Part shown: in pieces, positions 8,018 through 16,093 of the stretch
How positions within the stretch are numbered: the first letter of the stretch is position 1
Layout of the letters: each line of letters begins with the position of its first letter
Source: an uncultured Saprospiraceae bacterium
GTDB lineage: Bacteria > Bacteroidota > Bacteroidia > Chitinophagales > Saprospiraceae
Direction: 5' to 3'
DNA length: 35,524 bases
Assembly (NCBI GenBank): GCA_937922815.1
Contig: CALAJP010000302.1
Coordinates: 1 to 35,524 of the forward strand
The notes under the pieces: generated by a model
The model's database searches: none
The model's input: the letters and a program-made list of their open reading frames with translations, nothing else
Told to the model about the DNA's origin: nothing
Position numbers and translations under genes: made by a program

Positions 8018-10116
8018 ATAAGAATATAGCTTTAGCGGGCAACCCTAACTGTGGAAAAACTACAATCTTTAATATACTTACAGGGCTAAACCAAAAAACA
8101 GGAAATTATCCTGGAGTAACCGTAGATAAAAAAAGTGGAACACTAAGCCATAACAACCAAAAAGTAAAAATATCTGACCTTCCTGGTGCTTATTCTTTGT
8201 ATCCACGTGCTTCGGACGAAAAAGTGGTTGCTGAAATACTAGCGAATAGCGATAACTCTGATTATCCTGATTGCATTTTCTATATTGCCGATGCTACCCA
8301 ATTAGAAAAACAACTACTTCTGTTTTCGCAAATAGTGGACCTAAAAATTCCAATCATTTTAGTTTTAAATATGATTGACTTATTGGATGATAGTTCTATT
8401 GATTATCAACAATTGTCAAAGAAGCTAGGTGTTGAAATAATAAGTGTCAGTGGCAGAACAGGAGAAGGAATTCAAAACCTGAAAAATAAAATTGTTGAAG
8501 TTTATCAAAATATTCCATCTGCTATAAATTTTAGTTCTTACAAGAGTAGTGCAGAAGAACAAACACTACTCAATGAAGTTGTAACATTAACCAACGCAAA
8601 AAGCGATTATCAAGCTAAATTAATTTTTCATCACTTTAGCTGGCTTTCATTTCTATCTACAGAAACTAAGGAGAAATTAGCCAAGCTAAAAGAAAACTAT
8701 CCTATTCCCGACTTAAATGCTCAAGTAGATGAAACGATGAGCCGTTTCGATACTTTTGGACCAATAGCAAATTCTATTGAACAATATAAACCAAAAAATC
8801 AATCTGAATTTTCTAATCAAATTGATAAAATACTTACACATTTCATTTTAGGGCCTCTCATCTTTTTTGGAATCATGTTTTTTGTGTTTCAATCAATCTT
8901 TACATGGGCAACTATTCCGATGGATTTTATTGACGAAACCTATGGGGCGTTCATGGATTTTTCAAAAACAATTATTCCTGAAGGTTGGTTTCAAGACTTG
9001 ATTGTAGATGGAATATTGGCGGGAATTGGAGCAACCATTATTTTTGTGCCACAGGTTGCAATTTTATTCTTTTTCATAGGTTTGTTAGAAGAAGTCGGCT
9101 ATATGGCACGAGCCGTATATCTATTCGATAGATTGATGCAAAGATTCGGACTAAACGGACGTTCTATTGTTGCTTTAATATCAGGAAGTGCCTGTGCCAT
9201 TCCTGCAATCATGTCTGCGAGAACTATCCCTGACTGGAAAGAACGATTAATAACCATTCTCGTAACTCCGTTGATGAGTTGTACTGCAAGAATACCCGTT
9301 TATGTCGTATTGATAGGAATCGCAATTCCTATTCAGCAAGAATGGTGGGGGTTCAACGCTCAAGGCATGGCATTTGGACTGTTATATTTGTTGGGCTTAG
9401 TATCCGCATTACTATTAGCTTTATTTTTCAAACTTGTTCTCAAAAGCGACACTTCAAGCTATTTAGCACTGGCATTACCTAACTATCAAACACCTTCTCT
9501 TAAAAATATAGCTACTCAGGTATGGAATAAAGTTTCTACGTTCGTTTGGGAAGCAGGTAAAATAATCGTTGTTATTTCGGCTATACTCTGGTTACTTTCT
9601 AGCTATGGGCCTGGAGACAACATGAATAAAGCCGTTGCCGAAGCATCAGAAATGGCAACAACACAAAATTTATCTATTGAAGAAAAAGAAAACCTAACAG
9701 CTGCCTTGCAAATGGAATATTCTTATGCGGGCTACTTAGGCAAAACTATCGAGCCAATTATTAAACCATTGGGTTTTGATTGGAAAATTGGAATTTCATT
9801 AATCACATCTTTTGCTGCTCGTGAAGTATTCGTAGCCACCACTGCTACCATTAATAATTTAGGGTCAGAGGCTTCCGAGTCCAGTGTTATTGAGTTATTG
9901 AGTTTGGCTAAAGACAGCAGAACTGGGAAACCTACATTTGACAAAGCGACATCATGGTCTTTAATGATATTTTATGTTTTTGCAATGCAATGCATGGCTA
10001 CTTTGGCTATCGTAAAACGAGAAACCAATAGTTGGAAATGGCCTATTGTCCAATTAGTAATCATGAGTGTTTTGGCTTATCTATCAAGTTTTTTGGTTTA
10101 TAACTGGCTTTCTTGA
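8014..10116 (+). CDS. feoB: FeoB ferrous iron transporter
   Basis: The protein has 700 residues from the ATG at 8014. An upstream in-frame start at 7945 would lie inside feoA and add 23 residues with no family counterpart, so I reject it. The N-terminal G domain shows G1 GNPNCGKT (9-16), G2 Thr36 in YPGVTV, G3 DLPG (55-58), G4 NMID (119-122) and a G5-like SGRTGEG. The membrane part carries both Gate regions, around GSACAIPAIMSAR and MSCTARIPVY, with about ten hydrophobic segments. It imports Fe2+ across the inner membrane, powered or gated by nucleotide hydrolysis. It is coupled to feoA by an ATGA overlap, and a MerR-type regulator follows on the same strand. Confidence 0.96.
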   Translation: MNKNIALAGNPNCGKTTIFNILTGLNQKTGNYPGVTVDKKSGTLSHNNQKVKISDLPGAYSLYPRASDEKVVAEILANSDNSDYPDCIFYIADATQLEKQLLLFSQIVDLKIPIILVLNMIDLLDDSSIDYQQLSKKLGVEIISVSGRTGEGIQNLKNKIVEVYQNIPSAINFSSYKSSAEEQTLLNEVVTLTNAKSDYQAKLIFHHFSWLSFLSTETKEKLAKLKENYPIPDLNAQVDETMSRFDTFGPIANSIEQYKPKNQSEFSNQIDKILTHFILGPLIFFGIMFFVFQSIFTWATIPMDFIDETYGAFMDFSKTIIPEGWFQDLIVDGILAGIGATIIFVPQVAILFFFIGLLEEVGYMARAVYLFDRLMQRFGLNGRSIVALISGSACAIPAIMSARTIPDWKERLITILVTPLMSCTARIPVYVVLIGIAIPIQQEWWGFNAQGMAFGLLYLLGLVSALLLALFFKLVLKSDTSSYLALALPNYQTPSLKNIATQVWNKVSTFVWEAGKIIVVISAILWLLSSYGPGDNMNKAVAEASEMATTQNLSIEEKENLTAALQMEYSYAGYLGKTIEPIIKPLGFDWKIGISLITSFAAREVFVATTATINNLGSEASESSVIELLSLAKDSRTGKPTFDKATSWSLMIFYVFAMQCMATLAIVKRETNSWKWPIVQLVIMSVLAYLSSFLVYNWLS

Positions 10117-10166
10117 GTAAAATTTGAACCTTAGTCTAACTTTCTTTGTTAAAATTCCAAATTTCA

Positions 10167-10174
10167 TACTTTTG
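10167..10174 (+). promoter_or_regulatory. TAnnTTTG box at the start of the MerR-type gene
   Basis: TACTTTTG fits the Bacteroidota -7 consensus. Its last three bases are the TTG that I propose as the regulator's start codon, so the box and that start cannot both be used as drawn. Either the gene is read from the feoAB transcript, or the box is chance. Confidence 0.25.
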
Positions 10175-11059
10175 GCAACTTATTCAATTAGAGACTTAGA
10201 AAAACTGGTAGGCGTAAAAGCTCATACATTACGTGTATGGGAGCAACGCTATAACTTGATTGAGCCCAAAAGGACTTCTACCAATATTAGGTACTACGAA
10301 GAAGATGACCTGAAATATCTAATAAATGTCGCTTTACTAAAGAAAAATGGTTACAAAATATCAGCCATTGCCAAGTTTTCTAAAGAAGAGTTAAGAGACA
10401 AGGTAGCTGAAATTACTTCTGTCAGTAGAGACTTGACCGATCAATTAGATATGTTGACACTTTCTATGATGGAAATGGATACATATAAATTTTCGAACAT
10501 TATTGATATTAATTTCAAACAAATCGGTTTTGAAAGAACGATACTTGAAATTATTAACCCTTTTCTCGAAAAATTGGGGCTTTTGTGGCTTACGGGTAGT
10601 ATTCAGCAGATTCAAGAGGTTTTTATAACGCAATTATTGACACAAAAAATTTGGACAGCAATAGACCAATCTCCTCTCCCCAATCGGAATGCACCTAAAT
10701 TTGTTATTTATCTTCCAGAAGGCGAAGAACAAGAGATGACAATTCTTATCATTAATTTCTTTTTACGTTCCAGAGGCATAAATGTCATTTATTTGGGCAA
10801 AAATGTGAGTTTGCAAGACTTGAAAGAAGCATATCTAATTAACAATTTCAGTAATGTGTTTACCATATTTTCTGATAGTTTTACAAAAATGAATCTTTCC
10901 GAATATACATCTCAGTTCCAAAGCGAATTTCCTAATGTAAAAATGTATGCCACAGGCTTTCAAATAGCTTACGAAAATATATCAACCTCAGAATTTATTA
11001 TTCCAATAGATGGCTTAGGGGAATTAATTAATAAACTAGACTACGAGTTTGAAACCTAA
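10172..11059 (+). CDS. MerR-family regulator with degenerate B12-binding domain
   Basis: The protein has 295 residues from the TTG at 10172, which gives the usual family N-terminus ATYSIRDLEKLVGVKAHTLR. No ATG is available; a second TTG at 10124, 7 bases after the feoB stop, would add 16 residues. The MerR helix-turn-helix is clear (HTLRVWEQRYNLIEPKRT). A four-helix segment and a Rossmann-like domain of the CarH/LitR B12-binding type follow. CarH-type proteins bind adenosylcobalamin through a Trp-x9-Glu-His motif and an E-x-H-x-x-G ligand motif. Here the first reads W...EV (His replaced by Val) and the second reads EGEEQEMT (His replaced by Gln, Gly by Thr). Cobalamin binding is therefore doubtful, and the domain may sense something else or only dimerise. 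Position after feoB suggests, but does not prove, a link to iron. Confidence 0.85.
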   Translation: MATYSIRDLEKLVGVKAHTLRVWEQRYNLIEPKRTSTNIRYYEEDDLKYLINVALLKKNGYKISAIAKFSKEELRDKVAEITSVSRDLTDQLDMLTLSMMEMDTYKFSNIIDINFKQIGFERTILEIINPFLEKLGLLWLTGSIQQIQEVFITQLLTQKIWTAIDQSPLPNRNAPKFVIYLPEGEEQEMTILIINFFLRSRGINVIYLGKNVSLQDLKEAYLINNFSNVFTIFSDSFTKMNLSEYTSQFQSEFPNVKMYATGFQIAYENISTSEFIIPIDGLGELINKLDYEFET

Positions 11060-11244
11060 AAATTACCCCGTTCTAGTAAACCCTAATAGTATTCTTTCGT
11101 TGAAATATTCATCAAACATATAGAATTGTGCAGTTTCTTGCCAAAAAATGCTATAAAATCACCATTTTATACATTATTTATAGTTACTTTAGCACGAAAT
11201 TCATATATATAATTTTTAAATCTATAAATTAAAAAAAATATCTA

Positions 11245-12513
11245 ATGAGCGGAAGTAAAATCACGATGTCTTCTAGAGGTAAAATTCAGGTACCTGACAA
11301 TCCTATTATTCCTTTTATAGAAGGAGATGGTATAGGGCCAGACATTTGGGCTGCAGCACAAAAAGTATTAGACGCTGCTGTGGAAAAAGCTTATAATGGA
11401 AAGAAAAAAATCGTTTGGAAAGAAGTTCTTACGGGACAAAAAGCATTTGACCAAGTAGGCGAATGGTTACCACAAGAAACTCTGGATGCAATTAACGAAC
11501 ATTTAGTTGCTATCAAAGGACCATTAACGACCCCTGTAGGTGGTGGTATTCGCTCTCTAAATGTTGCTCTTAGACAACGTTTAGATTTATATGCTTGTGT
11601 AAGACCTGTTCAATACTTCCAAGGTGTTCCTTCTCCAGTTAAACAACCTAAGTTGGTTAACATGACTATTTTCAGAGAAAACACAGAGGATATTTATGCA
11701 GGTATCGAATATTTGCATGGAACGGATGATGTAAATAAATTGAAAAAATTCTTAATCGAAGAAATGGGTGTTAAAAACATTCGTTTCCCAGAAACTTCTT
11801 CTTTGGGTATCAAACCTGTATCTCTTGAAGGTACAGAGCGTTTAGTTACTGCTGCAATTCAATATGCAATTGATAACAAACGTAAATCTGTTACTTTGGT
11901 ACACAAAGGAAACATCATGAAATTTACGGAAGGTAAATTCAAAGATTGGGGTTATGAATTAGCTGCTGAAAAATTCGGTGACAAAGTTTTCACGTGGAAA
12001 CAATACGATGATATCGCTGCTAAAGATGGTAAAGATACTGCTAACAAAGCTCAAGATGAAGCTTTGGCTGCTGGTAAAATCTTGGTTAAAGATGTTATTG
12101 CTGACGCATTCTTACAACAAATAATCTTAAGACCTGCTGAGTATGATGTTATTGCTACATTAAACTTGAATGGTGATTATATTTCTGATGCATTAGCTGC
12201 TCAGGTTGGTGGTATTGGAATTGCTCCAGGTGCAAACATCAATTACAAAACAGGTGTTGCTATTTTTGAGGCTACTCACGGTACTGCTCCTAAATATGCT
12301 GGATTGGATAAAGTAAATCCTAGTTCAGTTATTTTGTCTGGAGAAATGATGTTGAGATACATGGGATGGAAAAAAGCTGCTATTATCCTAGGAAAAGGTG
12401 TGAAAGGTGCTATCAAATCTAAAAAAGTTACTTACGATTTCGAACGTTTGATGAAGGGTGCTACTCTATTGAAATGTTCTGAGTTTGGTGATAATATTAT
12501 CGCTCATATGTAA
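11245..12513 (+). CDS. icd: NADP-dependent isocitrate dehydrogenase, E. coli type
   Basis: The 422-residue protein is close to the E. coli Icd family throughout. It converts isocitrate and NADP+ to 2-oxoglutarate, CO2 and NADPH in the TCA cycle in the cytoplasm. Visible signatures are the N-terminal [11 protein letters not shown], the substrate loop [13 protein letters not shown] with Ser104 (equivalent to the serine phosphorylated by AceK in E. coli), the catalytic [11 protein letters not shown] region, and HGTAPKYAG with the Lys-Tyr pair that specifies NADP. The C-terminal TYDFERLM keeps the Tyr and Arg that contact the 2'-phosphate. No aceK gene is in the window, so phospho-control is untested. 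It is a single gene with a 185-base upstream gap and a strong terminator after it. Confidence 0.97.
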   Translation: MSGSKITMSSRGKIQVPDNPIIPFIEGDGIGPDIWAAAQKVLDAAVEKAYNGKKKIVWKEVLTGQKAFDQVGEWLPQETLDAINEHLVAIKGPLTTPVGGGIRSLNVALRQRLDLYACVRPVQYFQGVPSPVKQPKLVNMTIFRENTEDIYAGIEYLHGTDDVNKLKKFLIEEMGVKNIRFPETSSLGIKPVSLEGTERLVTAAIQYAIDNKRKSVTLVHKGNIMKFTEGKFKDWGYELAAEKFGDKVFTWKQYDDIAAKDGKDTANKAQDEALAAGKILVKDVIADAFLQQIILRPAEYDVIATLNLNGDYISDALAAQVGGIGIAPGANINYKTGVAIFEATHGTAPKYAGLDKVNPSSVILSGEMMLRYMGWKKAAIILGKGVKGAIKSKKVTYDFERLMKGATLLKCSEFGDNIIAHM

Positions 12514-12540
12514 TTGCTGATTTATTAGAATCAATATAAA

Positions 12541-12576
12541 ACAAAAGCCATCTTTTTAGTTAAAGATGGCTTTTGT
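12541..12576. terminator. Bidirectional intrinsic terminator between icd and ggt
   Basis: A perfect 15-bp stem pairs 12541-12555 with 12562-12576 around a 6-base loop (TTAGTT). The arms end in A-rich and T-rich runs, so it can work on both strands. It lies between the convergent icd and gamma-glutamyltransferase genes. Confidence 0.9.
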
Positions 12577-12580
12577 GGTT

Positions 12581-14275
12581 TTAATACCCAGCAGCTTGCC
12601 CATCTTTTCGAGATTCGGAAGCGCCAAAGTAAACACCTGTTTTTGGGTCTCTTTTAATCGCCTGATAACCACCAAATCCACCCATACTAAATTCTACTTT
12701 ATGACCTTTTTGTAATAATCCTTTTATGGTTTCGTAACCTATTGCAGATTCGAGATTGATTTTTCCCCCGTCTGTCATTTTCTCGCCTGTTGGCTGAGAA
12801 GAACCAATATGTCGAATTCGTGGTGCGTCTCCTGCTTCTTGCAGATTCATATCAAAATCAATTAAGTTTATCACAATTTGAGCATGTCCTTGTGGCTGCA
12901 TCGCTCCTCCCATCAAACCAAAACTCACAAAAGGTTTTCCATCTTTAGTAATAAAAGCAGGAATAATGGTGTGAAAAGGTCGCTTTTGGGGCTCAATTAC
13001 ATTAAAGTGCCCTTCTTCTAATGAAAACAATTCTCCTCTATCTTGCAACATAAAACCTAAATTGGGTGGTACCATTCCTGAGCCCATTCCTCTATAATTA
13101 CTTTGAATTAAAGAAACCATATTACCGTCTTTATCGGCAGTCGTCAAATAAATGGTATTTCCTTTCTCTATTTCTCCCGCATCGTATCTTTTACTTGCTC
13201 TATTAGAATCAATCAATTCCATTCGTTTTCTAGCATACTCTTTAGAGATTAATTGTTCGACAGGAATATCATTGAAATCAGTGTCTGCGTAATATTTAGC
13301 TCTATCCTCAAAGGCTAATTTCTTAGCTTCAACAAAATGGTGAACATATTCTGTCGAACCGAAGCCCATTTTAGCTACATCATATTGTTCCATGATATTT
13401 AATATTTGCAAAGCAGCTATTCCTTGTCCATTGGGAGGTAATTCCCACACATCATACCCACGATAGTTCGTGGAAACTGGTTCTACCCATTCCGAAGTAT
13501 GATTTTCAAAATCTTCATAAGTCATCACACCGCCCTGCGACTGAAGAAAATCTGCCATTACTTGAGCAATTTCACCTTTATAAAACACATCTACTCCACC
13601 CTCTGCAATTTTTTGATAAGTATTGGCTAATGCAGGATTTTTAAACACATCTCCTTTTTGTAGTGGTTTGCCTTCGGGCATATAAACATCTTTGAAATTT
13701 GGATATTTTTCAAATACCCTTGAGGAACGAGTTAAGTAATACCCAATTAATTCAGTAATTGGAAACCCTTCTTTCGCATAATTTATGGCAGGTTTTAATA
13801 TTTCTTGCATAGGAATATTACCAAATTTATTATGCAATTCAAACCAACCATCTACACAGCCTGGAACACTGACAGGTAAAGCACCATAAGCAGGGATTTT
13901 ATCAAGATTATTCTTTTTAAAATATTCTAAATCTAATGCTTTGGGCGATCGACCGCTGGCATTTAATCCATACAATTTTTGGTCTTTTGCACTCCATACT
14001 ATTGCAAATAAATCGCCACCAATTCCACAGCCCGTAGGCTCCATCAGTCCCAAAGCGGCATTAGCTGCAATGGCTGCATCAATTGCATTACCACCTTCTT
14101 TCAATATTTCTAATCCTATTTGAGTAGCCAATGGGTGGCTAGTAGCGACCATTCCCTTTTTGGCAATTACTTCACTACGAGTCGCAAAGTTTTCCCCACT
14201 AATTCTGTCGGGTTGTGCACATAAAATATTTACTGCCAACAAGATTATAGCAAATAGTGCAATTTTTTTTTCCAT
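12581..14275 (-). CDS. Gamma-glutamyltransferase family protein (N-terminal nucleophile hydrolase)
   Basis: The 564-residue precursor has a signal peptide ending near residue 20 (NILCAQ), so it is exported to the periplasm. Members of the family are autocleaved before a Thr that then acts as nucleophile; Thr374 in GNTIYLTTADKDGN fits that position. Other family signatures are GMVATSHPLA, GGNAIDAAIA, EPTGCGIGGD, ELPPNGQG and the substrate-loop GSGMVPP/GLMGGAMQPQGH. The likely reaction is hydrolysis or transfer of the gamma-glutamyl group of glutathione or related peptides. Some close relatives are cephalosporin or glutaryl acylases, so the exact substrate is not certain. The gene stands alone and converges with icd. 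Confidence 0.93.
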   Translation of the reverse strand: MEKKIALFAIILLAVNILCAQPDRISGENFATRSEVIAKKGMVATSHPLATQIGLEILKEGGNAIDAAIAANAALGLMEPTGCGIGGDLFAIVWSAKDQKLYGLNASGRSPKALDLEYFKKNNLDKIPAYGALPVSVPGCVDGWFELHNKFGNIPMQEILKPAINYAKEGFPITELIGYYLTRSSRVFEKYPNFKDVYMPEGKPLQKGDVFKNPALANTYQKIAEGGVDVFYKGEIAQVMADFLQSQGGVMTYEDFENHTSEWVEPVSTNYRGYDVWELPPNGQGIAALQILNIMEQYDVAKMGFGSTEYVHHFVEAKKLAFEDRAKYYADTDFNDIPVEQLISKEYARKRMELIDSNRASKRYDAGEIEKGNTIYLTTADKDGNMVSLIQSNYRGMGSGMVPPNLGFMLQDRGELFSLEEGHFNVIEPQKRPFHTIIPAFITKDGKPFVSFGLMGGAMQPQGHAQIVINLIDFDMNLQEAGDAPRIRHIGSSQPTGEKMTDGGKINLESAIGYETIKGLLQKGHKVEFSMGGFGGYQAIKRDPKTGVYFGASESRKDGQAAGY

Positions 14276-14651
14276 GATATGGTTTTTATTGATAATAAAT
14301 AGGAGGACATTTCTTTACAAAAGGTTGAATATCTATTTAATTAGGCAGATAATTCTATTAATTAAATAGTATTTGTTACTTAATTGTTTCCCAAAACTGT
14401 AATAAATACGACAGTGTTGTACCAATTTCAATTAACTTTAATTCGAAAGAAATCTATTAAAATATATATCCATATTTGCATGCAAAAAAAATAACGCACA
14501 TAATTAACTATATATCAATAAAATAAATTCAAGTAAACAAACAATAGCTCCTGCAGAAGGTTGTTTAGTTATCGACAATACAATATTAGGAACTATTTTT
14601 GCTACAATACTGTTGTAATCCCATTAGAACAACAATCAAACTTTTAACCCT
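14276..14651. other. Non-coding region upstream of ggt with no clear gene
   Basis: This stretch is AT-rich and lacks a convincing open frame. It must hold the ggt promoter on the minus strand, but I found no exact TAnnTTTG there. On the plus strand TATTTTTG at 14594-14601 precedes the small membrane ORF. TGTTGT (14611-14616) and ACAACA (14629-14634) could pair in the leader of that ORF. No RNA gene is recognisable. Confidence 0.4.
14594..14601 (+). promoter_or_regulatory. Candidate promoter box of the small membrane peptide
   Basis: TATTTTTG matches TAnnTTTG. The predicted transcript start is near 14606, giving a leader of about 46 bases before the ATG at 14652. No TTTG is found at -33. Confidence 0.4.
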
Positions 14652-14744
14652 ATGACAGTTTTTATCGTATCCCTAATTTTTTTGGTGATTGGTGTGGTAA
14701 ACCTTCTGTTTGCACATAGTGCTAAAGACAAAAAGCCTTTATAA
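14652..14744 (+). CDS. Candidate 30-residue single-span membrane peptide
   Basis: An ATG-to-TAA frame encodes 30 residues: a continuous hydrophobic stretch of about 20 (TVFIVSLIFLVIGVVNLLFA) followed by a short charged tail, HSAKDKKPL. The positively charged end would stay in the cytoplasm. A promoter-like box lies about 50 bases upstream and a terminator hairpin follows 41 bases after the stop, so it is framed like a real transcription unit. I do not recognise the family. Its size and shape recall single-helix accessory subunits of membrane enzymes (for example CydX or KdpF), but the sequence does not match those I know. A chance ORF is possible. Confidence 0.45.
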   Translation: MTVFIVSLIFLVIGVVNLLFAHSAKDKKPL

Positions 14745-14785
14745 ACTAAGGTTTCACCCTTATTTCAATTAAACCGAAAAGAAAT

Positions 14786-14822
14786 CCCCCTCAATTGTAT
14801 TTATCACTTGGAGGGGGTTTTT
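14786..14822. terminator. Bidirectional terminator between small ORF and DUF423 gene
   Basis: CCCCCTC (14786-14792) pairs with GAGGGGG (14811-14817), followed on the plus strand by five T (14818-14822). The right arm lies inside the last codons of the DUF423 gene. In the plus direction it terminates the small ORF transcript; in the minus direction the hairpin lies across and after the DUF423 stop. Confidence 0.7.
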
Positions 14823-15202
14823 AATGCCCAAAAAGCCAATCCTACCCAACCAAAGATGAAGAATATTCCCCCTATTGGCGTTAACGGTCCTGCAACTGAG
14901 ATAATAGAAGAAGCAACGTAGTTTTTCAAGGCTAATAGATACAATGAACCTGAAAACAAGACGACTCCCGTGAAAAATAAAATTGCTAATCTCTTTTTTA
15001 TTTTTGCGTCTAAAATTTCATTAGATAAAATCGCTAAAGATAGGATTGCTAGTCCATGGTAAAACTGGTAACGAACTCCAATTTCCCAAGTACCTAATTG
15101 CCTCTCGTTAATCATTGATTTCAAACCGTGAGCACCAAATGCTCCCAGTACTACTGCCACTGCTAATATCAAAGCGGCTAATGTTATTAATTTTCTATCC
15201 AT
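14804..15202 (-). CDS. DUF423 family four-helix membrane protein
   Basis: The 132-residue protein matches DUF423 (YgdD-like). It has family motifs GAFGAHGL near the N-terminus, YHGLAILSLAIL in the second helix and AGPLTPIGG near the third and fourth helices. It should have four transmembrane segments in the inner membrane. The molecular function of the family is not established. Its start lies 3 bases after the nadK stop, so it is the last gene of a tight Omp85-like/nadK/DUF423 unit, and its end overlaps a bidirectional terminator. Confidence 0.92.
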   Translation of the reverse strand: MDRKLITLAALILAVAVVLGAFGAHGLKSMINERQLGTWEIGVRYQFYHGLAILSLAILSNEILDAKIKKRLAILFFTGVVLFSGSLYLLALKNYVASSIISVAGPLTPIGGIFFIFGWVGLAFWALKTPSK

Positions 15203-15205
15203 GAA

Positions 15206-16093
15206 TTATTTATTTCTCATATCCATTCCCCAAGAAAGCTTATTTCTAAGTGTATCTATAAAATGCCTATCATTCAACTGAACTAAATGTGTAGAAAAAT
15301 CGTTTTGCTGAATCGCAATTTGAAAGCTAGAATTTATCGTTTCGTACCTCGAGTCCAAGGTGCACAGAAAGTTTTCGGCACGCCCTTCTACTTCAAACGA
15401 AATTATATTTTTATCAGAGATAACGACAGGTCTGATATTTAAGTTATGGGGAGCTACAGGTGTTATCACAAAATTATTTGAATTGGGGAAAACTACGGGG
15501 CCTCCACAACTCAAGGAATAACCTGTTGACCCTGTCGGCGTAGCTACAATAAGCCCATCCGCCCAATACGAATTAAGATACGCACCATTCAAATAAGTAT
15601 GAATAGTAATCATACTAGAAGTGTCTCTTTTTAGTATTGTAAAGTCGTTTAAAGCGAAATTCGTTTCTCCAAAAATTGGTTTATTAGAAACCAGTTTAAG
15701 CATTTTCCGAGGCTCTATATAATAATAACCTTTCACTAATTTATCTAAAGATTCGTTGATTCTTGTTTTTGGGACAGTAGCTAAAAAACCTAGCCTTCCT
15801 AGATTTATTCCCAATATAGGCACTCCTATTTCCTTAATATGGGTGGAGGCTTCTAATATGGTCCCGTCTCCTCCCAAGGTGATAAAAAAGTCTTTTTTAT
15901 TGACCTTTAAATCAAAATAACCATCAAAAATCCCCACAGGCATAGGTAAAGAAACTTTATTTTCTTCTAAAGATTCTAAAAAAGGACGGTAAACATATGC
16001 TGTTATTCCTAAACGATGGAGCCCATTAAATAAGGTTTGAATATATTGAATATCCTTAGGCTTCACTTTTTTACTAAAAACTACTACTCGCAT
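15206..16093 (-). CDS. nadK: NAD kinase
   Basis: The 295-residue protein phosphorylates NAD+ to NADP+ using ATP (or inorganic polyphosphate in some members) in the cytoplasm. It carries the family GGDGTILEA motif (GGDG at 74-77), the following GINLGRLGFL segment, and the second signature DGLIVATPTGSTGYSLSCGG around residues 179-198. Length is normal for Bacteroidota. The start ATG is directly next to the stop codon of the upstream Omp85-like gene, with no gap, so translation is probably coupled. Confidence 0.96.
   Translation of the reverse strand: MRVVVFSKKVKPKDIQYIQTLFNGLHRLGITAYVYRPFLESLEENKVSLPMPVGIFDGYFDLKVNKKDFFITLGGDGTILEASTHIKEIGVPILGINLGRLGFLATVPKTRINESLDKLVKGYYYIEPRKMLKLVSNKPIFGETNFALNDFTILKRDTSSMITIHTYLNGAYLNSYWADGLIVATPTGSTGYSLSCGGPVVFPNSNNFVITPVAPHNLNIRPVVISDKNIISFEVEGRAENFLCTLDSRYETINSSFQIAIQQNDFSTHLVQLNDRHFIDTLRNKLSWGMDMRNK

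Noticed and set aside
9279-9482. 67-codon frame inside feoB, plus strand
   Set aside because: Out-of-frame shadow of the transmembrane coding sequence, with no start context or homology.
13941-14369. Two short plus-strand frames opposite the ggt gene start
   Set aside because: Antisense to the signal peptide and N-terminal motifs of gamma-glutamyltransferase.
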